NCBI GenBank assembly: GCA_050699435.1
Contig: JBOHGM010000006.1
Location: 25,679-89,678, forward strand
Direction: 5' to 3'
Length of the DNA stretch: 64,000 nt
Source: GCA-003244245 sp050699435
GTDB taxonomy: Bacteria; Actinomycetota; Actinomycetes; Mycobacteriales; Pseudonocardiaceae
The position numbers were made by a program, and so were the translations under genes. The notes under the pieces were generated by a model that worked only from the letters and a program-made list of their open reading frames with translations, was not told where the DNA came from and did not search any database. Numbering within the stretch: position 1 is the first letter of the stretch; every line of letters starts with the position of its first letter. Positions 55,064-62,802 of this stretch are shown piece by piece.

Positions 55064-57258
55064 CGCTGCCTCCGCTTGCGCCCGACCTGCTCGGGTGCCA
55101 CCGCCAGTTGGGCGCTGCTCTGCTGCGCTTCGATTGGTGAGTCGTGAGCCTCGGGACCGGTGGTGTTCTCGGCACTGGCCGGGCTTGCTGGTGCGTAGTT
55201 GGCCCGCGCTCTGGCCCGGACTGTGTCTGGGTCGGCGGTCACCGGTGGTGGTGGCAGGGTCTTGACTAGTGCCCAGCCGGAGGGGTGTCCTTGGACCACG
55301 AGGTTGGCGTAAGCGTGGAAACGCGGCAGGGCCAGAAAGTCCTCGGCACTCAGCTCGCGGGTCAGTTTTGCAGTATCGCGAGCGTCCTCATACTCGGTGG
55401 CGAACTGGATCTTGCTGCGCGCGTTCATATCCACTGCGGCTCGCAGTGCAGGCGGGAATTGGCTGCGGAACTGGGCTGCCAGGAACCAGCCCACCGACAG
55501 CGACCGGGACACCGCGAGTGCATCGGCCAGTGATACGGGCAGGTTCAGAAAGCGGGCTGCCTCGTCGACATAGACGACTCCTGGGCGCTTGTTCGCCCCA
55601 GGTTCATTCGCGCGCTCCTGGGTGGCCTGCCACAGATCCGCGATAACCAGGCTGCCCAAGAGTGACGCGGTGCCTGGGCCGATAAGCGCCTCATTCAGCG
55701 GAACGAGGACAATCTTATTCTCGCGGAAGATGTCGCGCAGCCGGAACCTACCCTCGCGCTGACCAAGCATGTTGATCAATGCCGGTCGCAGTAACAGCTG
55801 GCGGAGCTTGTTCAGTGGGCTTGCGATCGCCGCTGCCTGGGCGGCCGGGGACTGGCTGTCGAACCAGGACCAGAATCCCGCCAGAGCCATATCGTTATGC
55901 ACCCGGCCGACTTGCTGGCGTCGGAATGTCGGGTCGGTCAGAAGCCGGGGGATGTCGAGCAGGGTGGCCGGATTTTTCGGCGTACTAGCACGCGCCAGAG
56001 TTCGCAGGCACGCTGAGAAGATATCTGCCGTCCGAGGACCCCAGCCGTCGTGGAAGACGGCCTCGAGGACCGCCAGGATCCCGTCGACCACCACGTCCGG
56101 GTCGCGGCCGGTGACATCGAGCGGGTTGAAGCCGACCGGCACATCATCGCTCGCGTTCAACTCGATGACGTCGTTTATCCGGTGGTCGGGGATCCGAGCA
56201 ACGATATCATCAGCGAGCTGGCGTTTTGGGTCCAGTACCGCGACCGGAAGTCCGGCCTCGATATCGGCCACGATCAAATGCAAAATCACATTCGTCTTTC
56301 CTGCACCTGAGGGCCCGTAGGCTGCGGCGTGGAGCGTTTGATCGGTGGGCGCAATGCCAAGCAGCCGGTCATCGCCGGGCGCGGCGCTCTGGGCAAACAC
56401 TCGAGGCCCGGTATGCACCGACGATGCCGCCCGCAACCGCTTGGGATGTACCGGAGGGAGCCCGGGTAGGTCGCCGTCCCCGAGTGGAAAGGCCAACAAC
56501 CCCACGAGCTCACTGACCGCGAGATGAAGCGGCCAGCGCCACGGCAACCGTGCCTCATTCAGCGCCCGGGGATGCTCGCGGATCAGGTCAAGGTGCACCC
56601 CCGGGCCCTGGGTTGTAGCCAGCGCGCCAAGCAAGCCCACCATGAAGCGGCGACGCCGATCGGGATCGGGGCCGGCCGCGCCAAGTCGGATGGTGGTCGC
56701 GAACCCACCCTGCGCCAGCCGCTCTTTCATCCGGTTCCGGGTCTCGGCACTGGCCGGACGGTCTCCTCGCAGCAGCAGTTGCACCAGGCTGGTGCCCGGG
56801 TCGGGCGTGTTCGCCGCAACGACGCGCGGTGCGCGGCGAGGGCCGAGCACCACCTGCAACAGCAGGCGTTCGCCGGACTTCACGGGCGTGGCCAGTGCCG
56901 AGAGCAGCGCCCTCGTCGTGGCCTCAGCAGTGTCGCTGCGCAGCGGGAGCCCGGGCGGGTGAATTCGGAGCCGTCCGGCCACCTCGGCTGCAGCACGCGG
57001 CTCGGCCTGGCCCTGCTTCGCCGTGGTGAGCACGCTGCCGGGAATCAGGTCAGTGAGCATGTGCCGGAGCGGGTGCACGTCGGTGGCCCGGCAGCCGAGC
57101 AGATGCCGGGTGCCTTCCTCGTCCGCTCGGGCTTCCAGCACCACCCGCGGCGCACTTCTGTCGGACGCCAGCCGCGCTAAGAACCGCACGGCCGTCGCCA
57201 CGTCGAGCGGGCGGGGAAGGTGCAACCCGGAGAACACGAGATCGTCGCGTCTAGCCAT
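55060..57258 (-). CDS. HerA/TraD-like DNA-translocating ATPase
   Basis: A 732-residue P-loop ATPase. Walker A is YGPSGAGKTN near residue 325, Walker B VVYVDEAARF near 560, followed by GWFLAAQFRSQFPPALR typical of coupling proteins. The N-terminal 300 residues are a family-specific region without transmembrane anchors. Such proteins pump or recruit DNA during conjugative transfer, or act with the replication-relaxation protein during element replication. It is coupled to both neighbours by overlaps of four and eight bases. Confidence 0.9.
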   Translation of the reverse strand: MARRDDLVFSGLHLPRPLDVATAVRFLARLASDRSAPRVVLEARADEEGTRHLLGCRATDVHPLRHMLTDLIPGSVLTTAKQGQAEPRAAAEVAGRLRIHPPGLPLRSDTAEATTRALLSALATPVKSGERLLLQVVLGPRRAPRVVAANTPDPGTSLVQLLLRGDRPASAETRNRMKERLAQGGFATTIRLGAAGPDPDRRRRFMVGLLGALATTQGPGVHLDLIREHPRALNEARLPWRWPLHLAVSELVGLLAFPLGDGDLPGLPPVHPKRLRAASSVHTGPRVFAQSAAPGDDRLLGIAPTDQTLHAAAYGPSGAGKTNVILHLIVADIEAGLPVAVLDPKRQLADDIVARIPDHRINDVIELNASDDVPVGFNPLDVTGRDPDVVVDGILAVLEAVFHDGWGPRTADIFSACLRTLARASTPKNPATLLDIPRLLTDPTFRRQQVGRVHNDMALAGFWSWFDSQSPAAQAAAIASPLNKLRQLLLRPALINMLGQREGRFRLRDIFRENKIVLVPLNEALIGPGTASLLGSLVIADLWQATQERANEPGANKRPGVVYVDEAARFLNLPVSLADALAVSRSLSVGWFLAAQFRSQFPPALRAAVDMNARSKIQFATEYEDARDTAKLTRELSAEDFLALPRFHAYANLVVQGHPSGWALVKTLPPPPVTADPDTVRARARANYAPASPASAENTTGPEAHDSPIEAQQSSAQLAVAPEQVGRKRRQR

Positions 57259-57490
57259 CGGCCACACCCCCGGGCGTCGCACGCTCGTCGGCGGCAGGCT
57301 TGGATTTGGTGTCGTGTCCGGCGGCATGTTCGGCCTGGGCCTGCCGTTCTGCCTCAGCCATCGCCAGGCTGATTAGTGCCTTGCTGAATTTCCTGATATC
57401 CGGCGGCTCCCGCCGGACACCGCGTACCGTGAACCGGCGCTCCTCATCCCGTCGATGATGGTCTTTCTTCTTCTGTCGTCTTGAAGCCAC
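57251..57490 (-). CDS. Small basic hypothetical protein
   Basis: 79 residues: a very basic start (RRQKKKDHHRRDEERR) and a helix (FSKALISLAMAEAERQAQAE). It overlaps the HerA-like gene by eight bases and heads that operon. A DNA-binding accessory role is possible but unproven. An AT-richer gap of about 145 bases upstream (57491-57634) probably contains the promoter. Confidence 0.65.
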   Translation of the reverse strand: MASRRQKKKDHHRRDEERRFTVRGVRREPPDIRKFSKALISLAMAEAERQAQAEHAAGHDTKSKPAADERATPGGVADG

Positions 57491-57634
57491 GAGGCCACCT
57501 CCTTTCGTCTCTCACCTGTGTTTGAGTGCTGCCTACAAGCAGCGGCTTACTTAGCCCCACTTATTGCTGATTCCAGTCAGCACGTCAACGCTCGTTGTTA
57601 ATTTCACAAATGCACGACCCCTGTTGAAGGCAAC

Positions 57635-57838
57635 TCACCATCTGGATCGCCTCCACCGCACGACGGCGACTGCGATCCAAGCGACTGCTGCCAGAGCGGC
57701 GGTGCCGATGAGCCAGGGCAAGATGGGGCGTAGCAATGCGATTGCCAGGTTGAGCGCGATAACTGCGCCGAGTATCAGCATGCTGACCCGAAACGCCCAG
57801 TCGGCCGGACGCCGCAGCGGGGACTTGTCCTTATCCAT
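57635..57838 (-). CDS. Small two-pass membrane protein
   Basis: 67 residues with two hydrophobic segments (VSMLILGAVIALNLAIALL and LIGTAALAAVAWIAVAVV), basic ends and an Arg-Trp tail. The ATG overlaps the methyltransferase gene by eight bases. Function unknown. Confidence 0.7.
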   Translation of the reverse strand: MDKDKSPLRRPADWAFRVSMLILGAVIALNLAIALLRPILPWLIGTAALAAVAWIAVAVVRWRRSRW

Positions 57839-58430
57839 TACTCTCGTCCCTTCCATGCCTATCGCTGGGCACCGGGTAGTCAGGAATCCGGATATCTGAA
57901 TCGATCTCGTTGCCCCACACACACCAGTCCGCGCGTGAGGGCGGTCGGCGACGAGCGAACAGCTCCAGGTAGGGCCCGCTGGAGATTCGCTCAATGACCG
58001 CGTACTGCTCCTCGGGCTTGTGGGAATGATCTTGAACGGGCGCGTTGATCCACGTGGGCTGGGAGTGGAAGTTCACCGGCGACTTGCCGCGGGTGGCAAA
58101 CAACAGATGCTCCGTGGCATTACGCAGATAAGTCCCCATTCCCAGCCGCAATTTGACCCATGTTAAGGGAGAACGAACCTCAAAATCCCACGCTGCAGCC
58201 ACGTCATATCCTTCGCGCAGGGCCGCATTCGTCACCCACAGCCACAAATGCGCGTTCTCGGCCGCCAACTCCCCGACCGGCATCGCCTTGATCCGCTCCA
58301 GCGACATGAGCGGGTAGTGCCGCTCTGCGCCTCTCGAACCTTTCTGCTGAACGTCCCACGGCGGATCTGCCAAGATGGTACGGAATTTCGTCGTGGTCCC
58401 GAAGCGGGCCACATCTGCGTCATGCGTCAC
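57831..58430 (-). CDS. MT-A70-family adenine methyltransferase
   Basis: A 199-residue protein with the catalytic DPPW motif (ILADPPWDVQ, about residue 23), a HLWLWVTNAALREGYDVAAA block and SGPYLELFARR near the end, typical of MT-A70-type N6-adenine methyltransferases of mobile elements. No restriction endonuclease is adjacent, so it may be a solitary methylase shielding the element or regulating it. Confidence 0.88.
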   Translation of the reverse strand: MTHDADVARFGTTTKFRTILADPPWDVQQKGSRGAERHYPLMSLERIKAMPVGELAAENAHLWLWVTNAALREGYDVAAAWDFEVRSPLTWVKLRLGMGTYLRNATEHLLFATRGKSPVNFHSQPTWINAPVQDHSHKPEEQYAVIERISSGPYLELFARRRPPSRADWCVWGNEIDSDIRIPDYPVPSDRHGRDESNG

Positions 58431-58541
58431 GCTTTATCTCCTCCTTTCCGTTTCCCGGTATGCAGACACAGCTCTCCTGACATCGACAAACAAGGGTTCT
58501 GTCGCTGGGGTGGAGACCGTCAGCCGGGAGGCCGCCCCTAG

Positions 58542-58760
58542 TTATGGGGCTAACTGGTTTGAATGAAAACCACCGGCTCGCTCGAACATTCGCCCGAACC
58601 TTCGAGCGAGCCGACGGTCAGTTACCTCTGTTGTCTGATTCCATTTCATAAGGCCGTGAAGTTCCAGAGATGCCAGTTGTGGAATCCACGACAGGAAGGC
58701 GTTATCACGTTCCAGCGCGGCTTGGAGCGCTTCCGGGTCGGTGCGTGACCAAGCTGGCAA
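58542..58760 (-). CDS. Possible small protein downstream of the vWA gene
   Basis: 72 codons from a TTG at 58760, overlapping the end of the vWA gene by 56 bases. Composition is protein-like (LERDNAFLSWIPQLASLELH, RRLARRFGRMFERAGGF), but no ribosome binding site is obvious. It may be real and coupled, or a diverged tail of the vWA protein reached by frameshift. Confidence 0.4.
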   Translation of the reverse strand: MPAWSRTDPEALQAALERDNAFLSWIPQLASLELHGLMKWNQTTEVTDRRLARRFGRMFERAGGFHSNQLAP

Positions 58761-59418
58761 AGAGGGCCCTCGCGACCGCGCCTGGCGGGTCCTCCCGCCT
58801 TACATACGTCACTGTGACGCCGTCGTCGAGCACGCCCGGCGCTAGGTATCCGCCGAGCACCACCGCGTGTACGTCACCGGGGAATGCCGCCAGCTCGGCG
58901 AGCACCTGACTTGGTTCAGGATCAAATAACAGGAAATCGCTGAGCACCACCAGCGTCAGCTTGCACTTGGGATGAGCACCGGCGATCTCGACTGCACACT
59001 GCAGACTCGCAGACAGCTCGCTCGACCCGGCGCCCTTTGGCACACGCAGTCCTCTCCGTAGCCGCTTGAGCCCTCGCCGGGTGAGCGGTTCGGGTCCGAC
59101 ATCGCCGCTGGAGGGAGTGTCGAAGTGCAGCACCGCGCCCAGCTCATGAGGCGACCCTCGCTGAGCAACCACTGAGAAGGCATAGGCCACCTCGGCAAAC
59201 CGGTTGGAGAGCGGATCCGTTCCGCCCAGACTGGTCACGGAGCCGGAGTTGTCGAAGATCGTGATCAGCAGCGTCGGCACCTCCGCCGGCCACCCTGGAT
59301 CCCCCAACCGGTAGCCGACGTCGGACGAGTGACTCCGTACACCCGACGTCGCGCCCACCGCGCCGAGCAACTGACCGCACAGCAGAGTGCTCGGCAGTAA
59401 TACACTGCGGCGGGTCAC
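58705..59418 (-). CDS. vWA-domain protein
   Basis: A 237-residue protein. A short hydrophobic start (LLPSTLLCGQLLGAVGA) precedes a von Willebrand A-like domain with a MIDAS motif DNSGS (LLITIFDNSGSVTSL), and the strand LTLVVLSDFLLFDPEPS. Such domains bind a divalent metal and mediate protein contacts. The GTG overlaps the upstream membrane-protein gene by four bases (GTGA). Last of a three-gene coupled set. Confidence 0.8.
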   Translation of the reverse strand: MTRRSVLLPSTLLCGQLLGAVGATSGVRSHSSDVGYRLGDPGWPAEVPTLLITIFDNSGSVTSLGGTDPLSNRFAEVAYAFSVVAQRGSPHELGAVLHFDTPSSGDVGPEPLTRRGLKRLRRGLRVPKGAGSSELSASLQCAVEIAGAHPKCKLTLVVLSDFLLFDPEPSQVLAELAAFPGDVHAVVLGGYLAPGVLDDGVTVTYVRREDPPGAVARALFASLVTHRPGSAPSRAGT

Positions 59419-60521
59419 CCCACACCACCCCGGCGTGCCCGCCTCCCAATAACCCCACCGGGTTCGCCAGCCGGATACCCGTGCCCGACAACCTGCGGAT
59501 TGCGTCTCAGCACCCGCCAGCCCAGCGACTCCACCCGCTTTGCGGCAGCCTGGCCACGCAGCTGGTGCTCGGCCAGGATCGAGCGCGCGGCCTCCTCGGC
59601 CTCCGCTCGCATCTTCGGTGGGGATGCAGCAGCGAGCGTCAGGTGCCGTTTCTCGGCTTGGCGTGCCCGCTTGGCCATCGCGCCCACCAGATCCGCGACC
59701 TCATCGGCGGCCCAATAGCACAGCAGCCCCGATGCGATCGCGGTTGCAGCCGCGAACAGCCCGAACGTCAGTCCCGCCAAGCTGCCTTCGATACCACTGC
59801 GCAGTGCGAAGATCCCCACTGCCAACAGCGCAACCACGAGAAGCGACAACAGCATGACCAGCTTGACGATCCCCAGGCCCTCATCAGTGCCGGTGAACAG
59901 CTGCCGGTAACGCAACTCGTCTTCGGATAGCGACTCCGGATCACGACGACGAGCACGGGCCATCCGGATGTCCTTCAACTCCGAGCCGACCAGCCCAGCG
60001 CACACCGCCGCTAGCCCTGCCGCAAACGCCTGACCGAACGCGATATAGACGATCTCGCCGTTGACAACCGCTGCCGCCCACACGCCGGCCGTATCGCCGA
60101 ACCACAGCAGCAACCAGCACAGCCAGTACCGCTGCTTTGCTCCGGGCTCCCGCCGCGCGTACGGCCCGAGTACCCGCGTTCCGTGTCGAAGCTCGGCGTT
60201 AGCCTCGTGCACCTCTATCTCAGACTCGCCCAGCAGGAACTTCGTCGCCTCGCATGTGCTGTCACACCCGCGAGCCTCCACCCGATAGCCGCGCGCTTCA
60301 TGCTCGCCCTCCGCTGACCACAGCAGTTCCTGCTCGTCGGCCTTCGTGTCGTATTCCTGCTCGGCATGAAGCTTTCCCAGGCCCGAGGGACGAAGTCGGG
60401 CATCAGGCTCGTCTTCCAGCCGAGGCAGCGAGACGGCATCGGCCTCCTCGGTCCAGGCATCCGCCGAGTCTCGTGTGGAGATGCCCCACCGGGATCGGTA
60501 TGCACCGGTCACTGTGCTCAC
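59415..60521 (-). CDS. Multi-pass membrane protein of the vWA module
   Basis: A 368-residue protein. A polar N-terminal domain (about 1-125) precedes at least four hydrophobic segments: YWLCWLLLWFGDTAGVWAAA, IAFGQAFAAGLAAVCAGLVG, VMLLSLLVVALLAVGIFAL, LFAAATAIASGLLCYWAA. A basic helical C-terminus follows (EAARSILAEHQLRGQAAAKR). No known family recognised. It is coupled by four-base overlaps to vWA-type genes on both sides, so the three products probably form one membrane complex. Confidence 0.75.
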   Translation of the reverse strand: MSTVTGAYRSRWGISTRDSADAWTEEADAVSLPRLEDEPDARLRPSGLGKLHAEQEYDTKADEQELLWSAEGEHEARGYRVEARGCDSTCEATKFLLGESEIEVHEANAELRHGTRVLGPYARREPGAKQRYWLCWLLLWFGDTAGVWAAAVVNGEIVYIAFGQAFAAGLAAVCAGLVGSELKDIRMARARRRDPESLSEDELRYRQLFTGTDEGLGIVKLVMLLSLLVVALLAVGIFALRSGIEGSLAGLTFGLFAAATAIASGLLCYWAADEVADLVGAMAKRARQAEKRHLTLAAASPPKMRAEAEEAARSILAEHQLRGQAAAKRVESLGWRVLRRNPQVVGHGYPAGEPGGVIGRRARRGGVG

Positions 60522-61336
60522 CGACCCTCAGTGGCGTAGTCGGTCACTGACCGGCACTCCGCCGCCGCAGTCTTCTGGCAGAGCACGTCGTAGTAGCTCA
60601 CCAAGCCCTCCACCACTGAGGACTTCGGTGTACCCTCCGCCACCCGACCAAGTCCGGCCACCACCACGGACGCCCCCGGCAGCTTCGGCATCGCCACCTG
60701 GTCAGCCAGCGCCAAAACCTCCTGCGTGCTCAGCGCCCAAGCGCTCAGGTCCACCCCGACGGTCTGAAAGCCGTCCGTCAAGATCGTCAAATGCAGCCGG
60801 TACAGGTCGCCGAGTTGCCCGATCCACTCCGAGGCCAAGCGGTACTGGGCTGTGATATCGCTGCCGCCCCCGGGTAGAGATGCCACGGCTGGCGCGTACC
60901 CCTGCCGGACCTTCTGCATGACATCCGCGACCGCTTCAGGCACGCGCTTCAGGCGCGCATTGTCCGTTGCCCCTTGCATCCGCAGCGGCCCATCGAACAG
61001 CGTCGTCGTGGCCGCACTCGATGCCGAGAACACCAGTACCCGCAAGTGTCCCGAACACACCGCCGTCCGCCGTGTCACCGACTCGACTACCGCCATCCGC
61101 TCGGCAGTGATGGCTTCCGAGTCGCTCGAGCCGGTGCCGTCGAGTTGCACCATCGCCGCAGGCGACGCGGACTGGGCGCAGGAGGCGAGGATCCGCTGGT
61201 TCTCGGCTAGCTCACCACGCGGCGAGCCAGTCTCGCAGCCGGTCACTACCAGCGCCACGATTGTCACCAACCCTGCGACAAGCGCACTGGCGGCACGACC
61301 CCCATGCCATGCATGAATAGAAGAAATATTGGTCAT
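60518..61336 (-). CDS. vWA-like lipoprotein
   Basis: A 272-residue protein with a long signal region and lipobox LVVTGC (Cys near residue 34). The mature part has vWA-like features: VQLDGTGSSDS in the MIDAS position (DGTGS), a central LRVLVFSASSAATTTLFDG, and HLTILTDGFQTVGVD. It should sit on the outer face of the membrane, opposite the other members of the coupled set. First gene of the trio. Confidence 0.72.
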   Translation of the reverse strand: MTNISSIHAWHGGRAASALVAGLVTIVALVVTGCETGSPRGELAENQRILASCAQSASPAAMVQLDGTGSSDSEAITAERMAVVESVTRRTAVCSGHLRVLVFSASSAATTTLFDGPLRMQGATDNARLKRVPEAVADVMQKVRQGYAPAVASLPGGGSDITAQYRLASEWIGQLGDLYRLHLTILTDGFQTVGVDLSAWALSTQEVLALADQVAMPKLPGASVVVAGLGRVAEGTPKSSVVEGLVSYYDVLCQKTAAAECRSVTDYATEGR

Positions 61337-61387
61337 GCAGTACTCCTTTCTAGACGATCTCGTTCGACTTTCCGTTGGTACCCACGC

Positions 61388-61621
61388 CTAGCTCTTCCGG
61401 TCGGCACCAGTTACACCGCTCCAGCGCTTGGCATTGCGTCGTCGCTTTTGCTCTATGCGGACACTGCGGAGTTCCTTCGCCTTGTTGACTGGGGATACTT
61501 CGAAGGACTCCTCGTTCTGACAGCGGAAGTTAGCTGCCGCAGCTGCAAGTTCCTTCTCCCGGCGCTCCTTGTTAGCCTGCTGATGTTCTCGAACAGTCTT
61601 CGTGTACCGGTTACGTGGCAT
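61388..61621 (-). CDS. Small basic coiled-coil protein
   Basis: 77 residues, highly charged with many Lys and Arg (KTVREHQQANKERREKELAA) and a basic C-terminus. Probably helical. It precedes the vWA lipoprotein by about 50 bases. GC content is visibly lower than in the chromosome. No family recognised. Confidence 0.55.
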   Translation of the reverse strand: MPRNRYTKTVREHQQANKERREKELAAAAANFRCQNEESFEVSPVNKAKELRSVRIEQKRRRNAKRWSGVTGADRKS

Positions 61622-61787
61622 TACCGTAAGAAACCTTCCTCACCTACAGACAGAATCTAAAATCACAGTCGCATCAATAACTGCAAGAACTGTTTTTGGG
61701 CATAGCTCTGCCCCGGATTGAATAGAAACGATTGGAGACCGAGATCAGGCAGCTCCAAGTAGCACTCAGAGCCGCCTGATCCGGCCG

Positions 61788-62615
61788 CTACTGCCGAACG
61801 TCCTGACGGCGGACTGTCAGAGGCTCCGCGAACCGCGCCTGGCACACCGAGCAGCAAATAACTCCCTGCCGCCACGAACCCTTAGCCACCCGAATTGTCA
61901 CCAAGTGACCCCGCGCGTCCAGGCAACGGCACGATGCAAACACATACTTTGCCAGCGTGGCGGCCGACCCTATTGATTCGGCCGAGTCGGTATTCTCATC
62001 GTCTGCGTCTGACGTTCCTACTGGGCGGGATGATCTCGGATCCCGTACCAGTATCAGGCCACGCTCCAATCTGTCCAAAAGATCGGAGTAGTTGGTCCGT
62101 GCCCACGGCAACAGGCCAGATGTGCGGTGGCCAATACTCGCGTCCTTCTCAACCACCAGTCCGATAGCCACAGCGATCTCCGTGAATCGCCGATTGTGGT
62201 ACCGGCCATCTCGCGACGTGTCCTTGATGCCATTGGCTTGCGCCCACGCATGGCACGCCTCATGGAGCAAGGTCACCAGCACGTCCTCAGCACCACTCAT
62301 CGACTGGTGCGGTAGCCGACGATCGGCGTTTAGAAACAGTTCGTGAACGTGACGGTCGCCATAGCGCCAGACACTCTCCGCGAACCAGCCGTAGGCCGCC
62401 CGGCGCGTCCCACCCATCGTCAGCACCACATCGTCCTGCAGAGTCTCGACAAGACCTGGCAGTTCTTCCTGGCGCCGACGCGCTGCCTCCACGACGGTGT
62501 CGTGAAGCAACGCCAGCATGACCCGATGAGCGTCGGTCGGAGAGTCCGGGGATGCCATAAACATGTCCCCTGGTGCCCCGTTGAACGACGCTTCGGGGTC
62601 AATATCAGCGGACAT
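61788..62615 (-). CDS. SprT-like zinc metalloprotease
   Basis: A 275-residue protein. LLHEACHAWAQANGI (about residue 118) is the HExxH zinc site of SprT-like proteases, followed by GRYHNRRFTEIA with the third His. The C-terminal part has a Cys cluster (CRCLD, then CCSVC) forming a zinc ribbon, as in SprT/Spartan-like proteins on mobile elements. Relatives cut proteins bound to DNA; that role here is inference. Divergent from the STAND ATPase gene. Confidence 0.85.
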   Translation of the reverse strand: MSADIDPEASFNGAPGDMFMASPDSPTDAHRVMLALLHDTVVEAARRRQEELPGLVETLQDDVVLTMGGTRRAAYGWFAESVWRYGDRHVHELFLNADRRLPHQSMSGAEDVLVTLLHEACHAWAQANGIKDTSRDGRYHNRRFTEIAVAIGLVVEKDASIGHRTSGLLPWARTNYSDLLDRLERGLILVRDPRSSRPVGTSDADDENTDSAESIGSAATLAKYVFASCRCLDARGHLVTIRVAKGSWRQGVICCSVCQARFAEPLTVRRQDVRQ

Positions 62616-62802
62616 AGATCACTCCTCTCTGTGAAGTTGTCAAGGAACGGAGACGAGACTGCCGCTCGGCGCGGGTGTCTTGTCCCCTTCAGCAACCCCG
62701 TGGCTGCTGCTACGACCACCGTCGCAGCGCCGCCTGCTTCAAACCTGCTCGCAACCTGCCCCCGACCTGCTTGCCCTGCTCGACTTCTGTCACCATCGAG
62801 GC

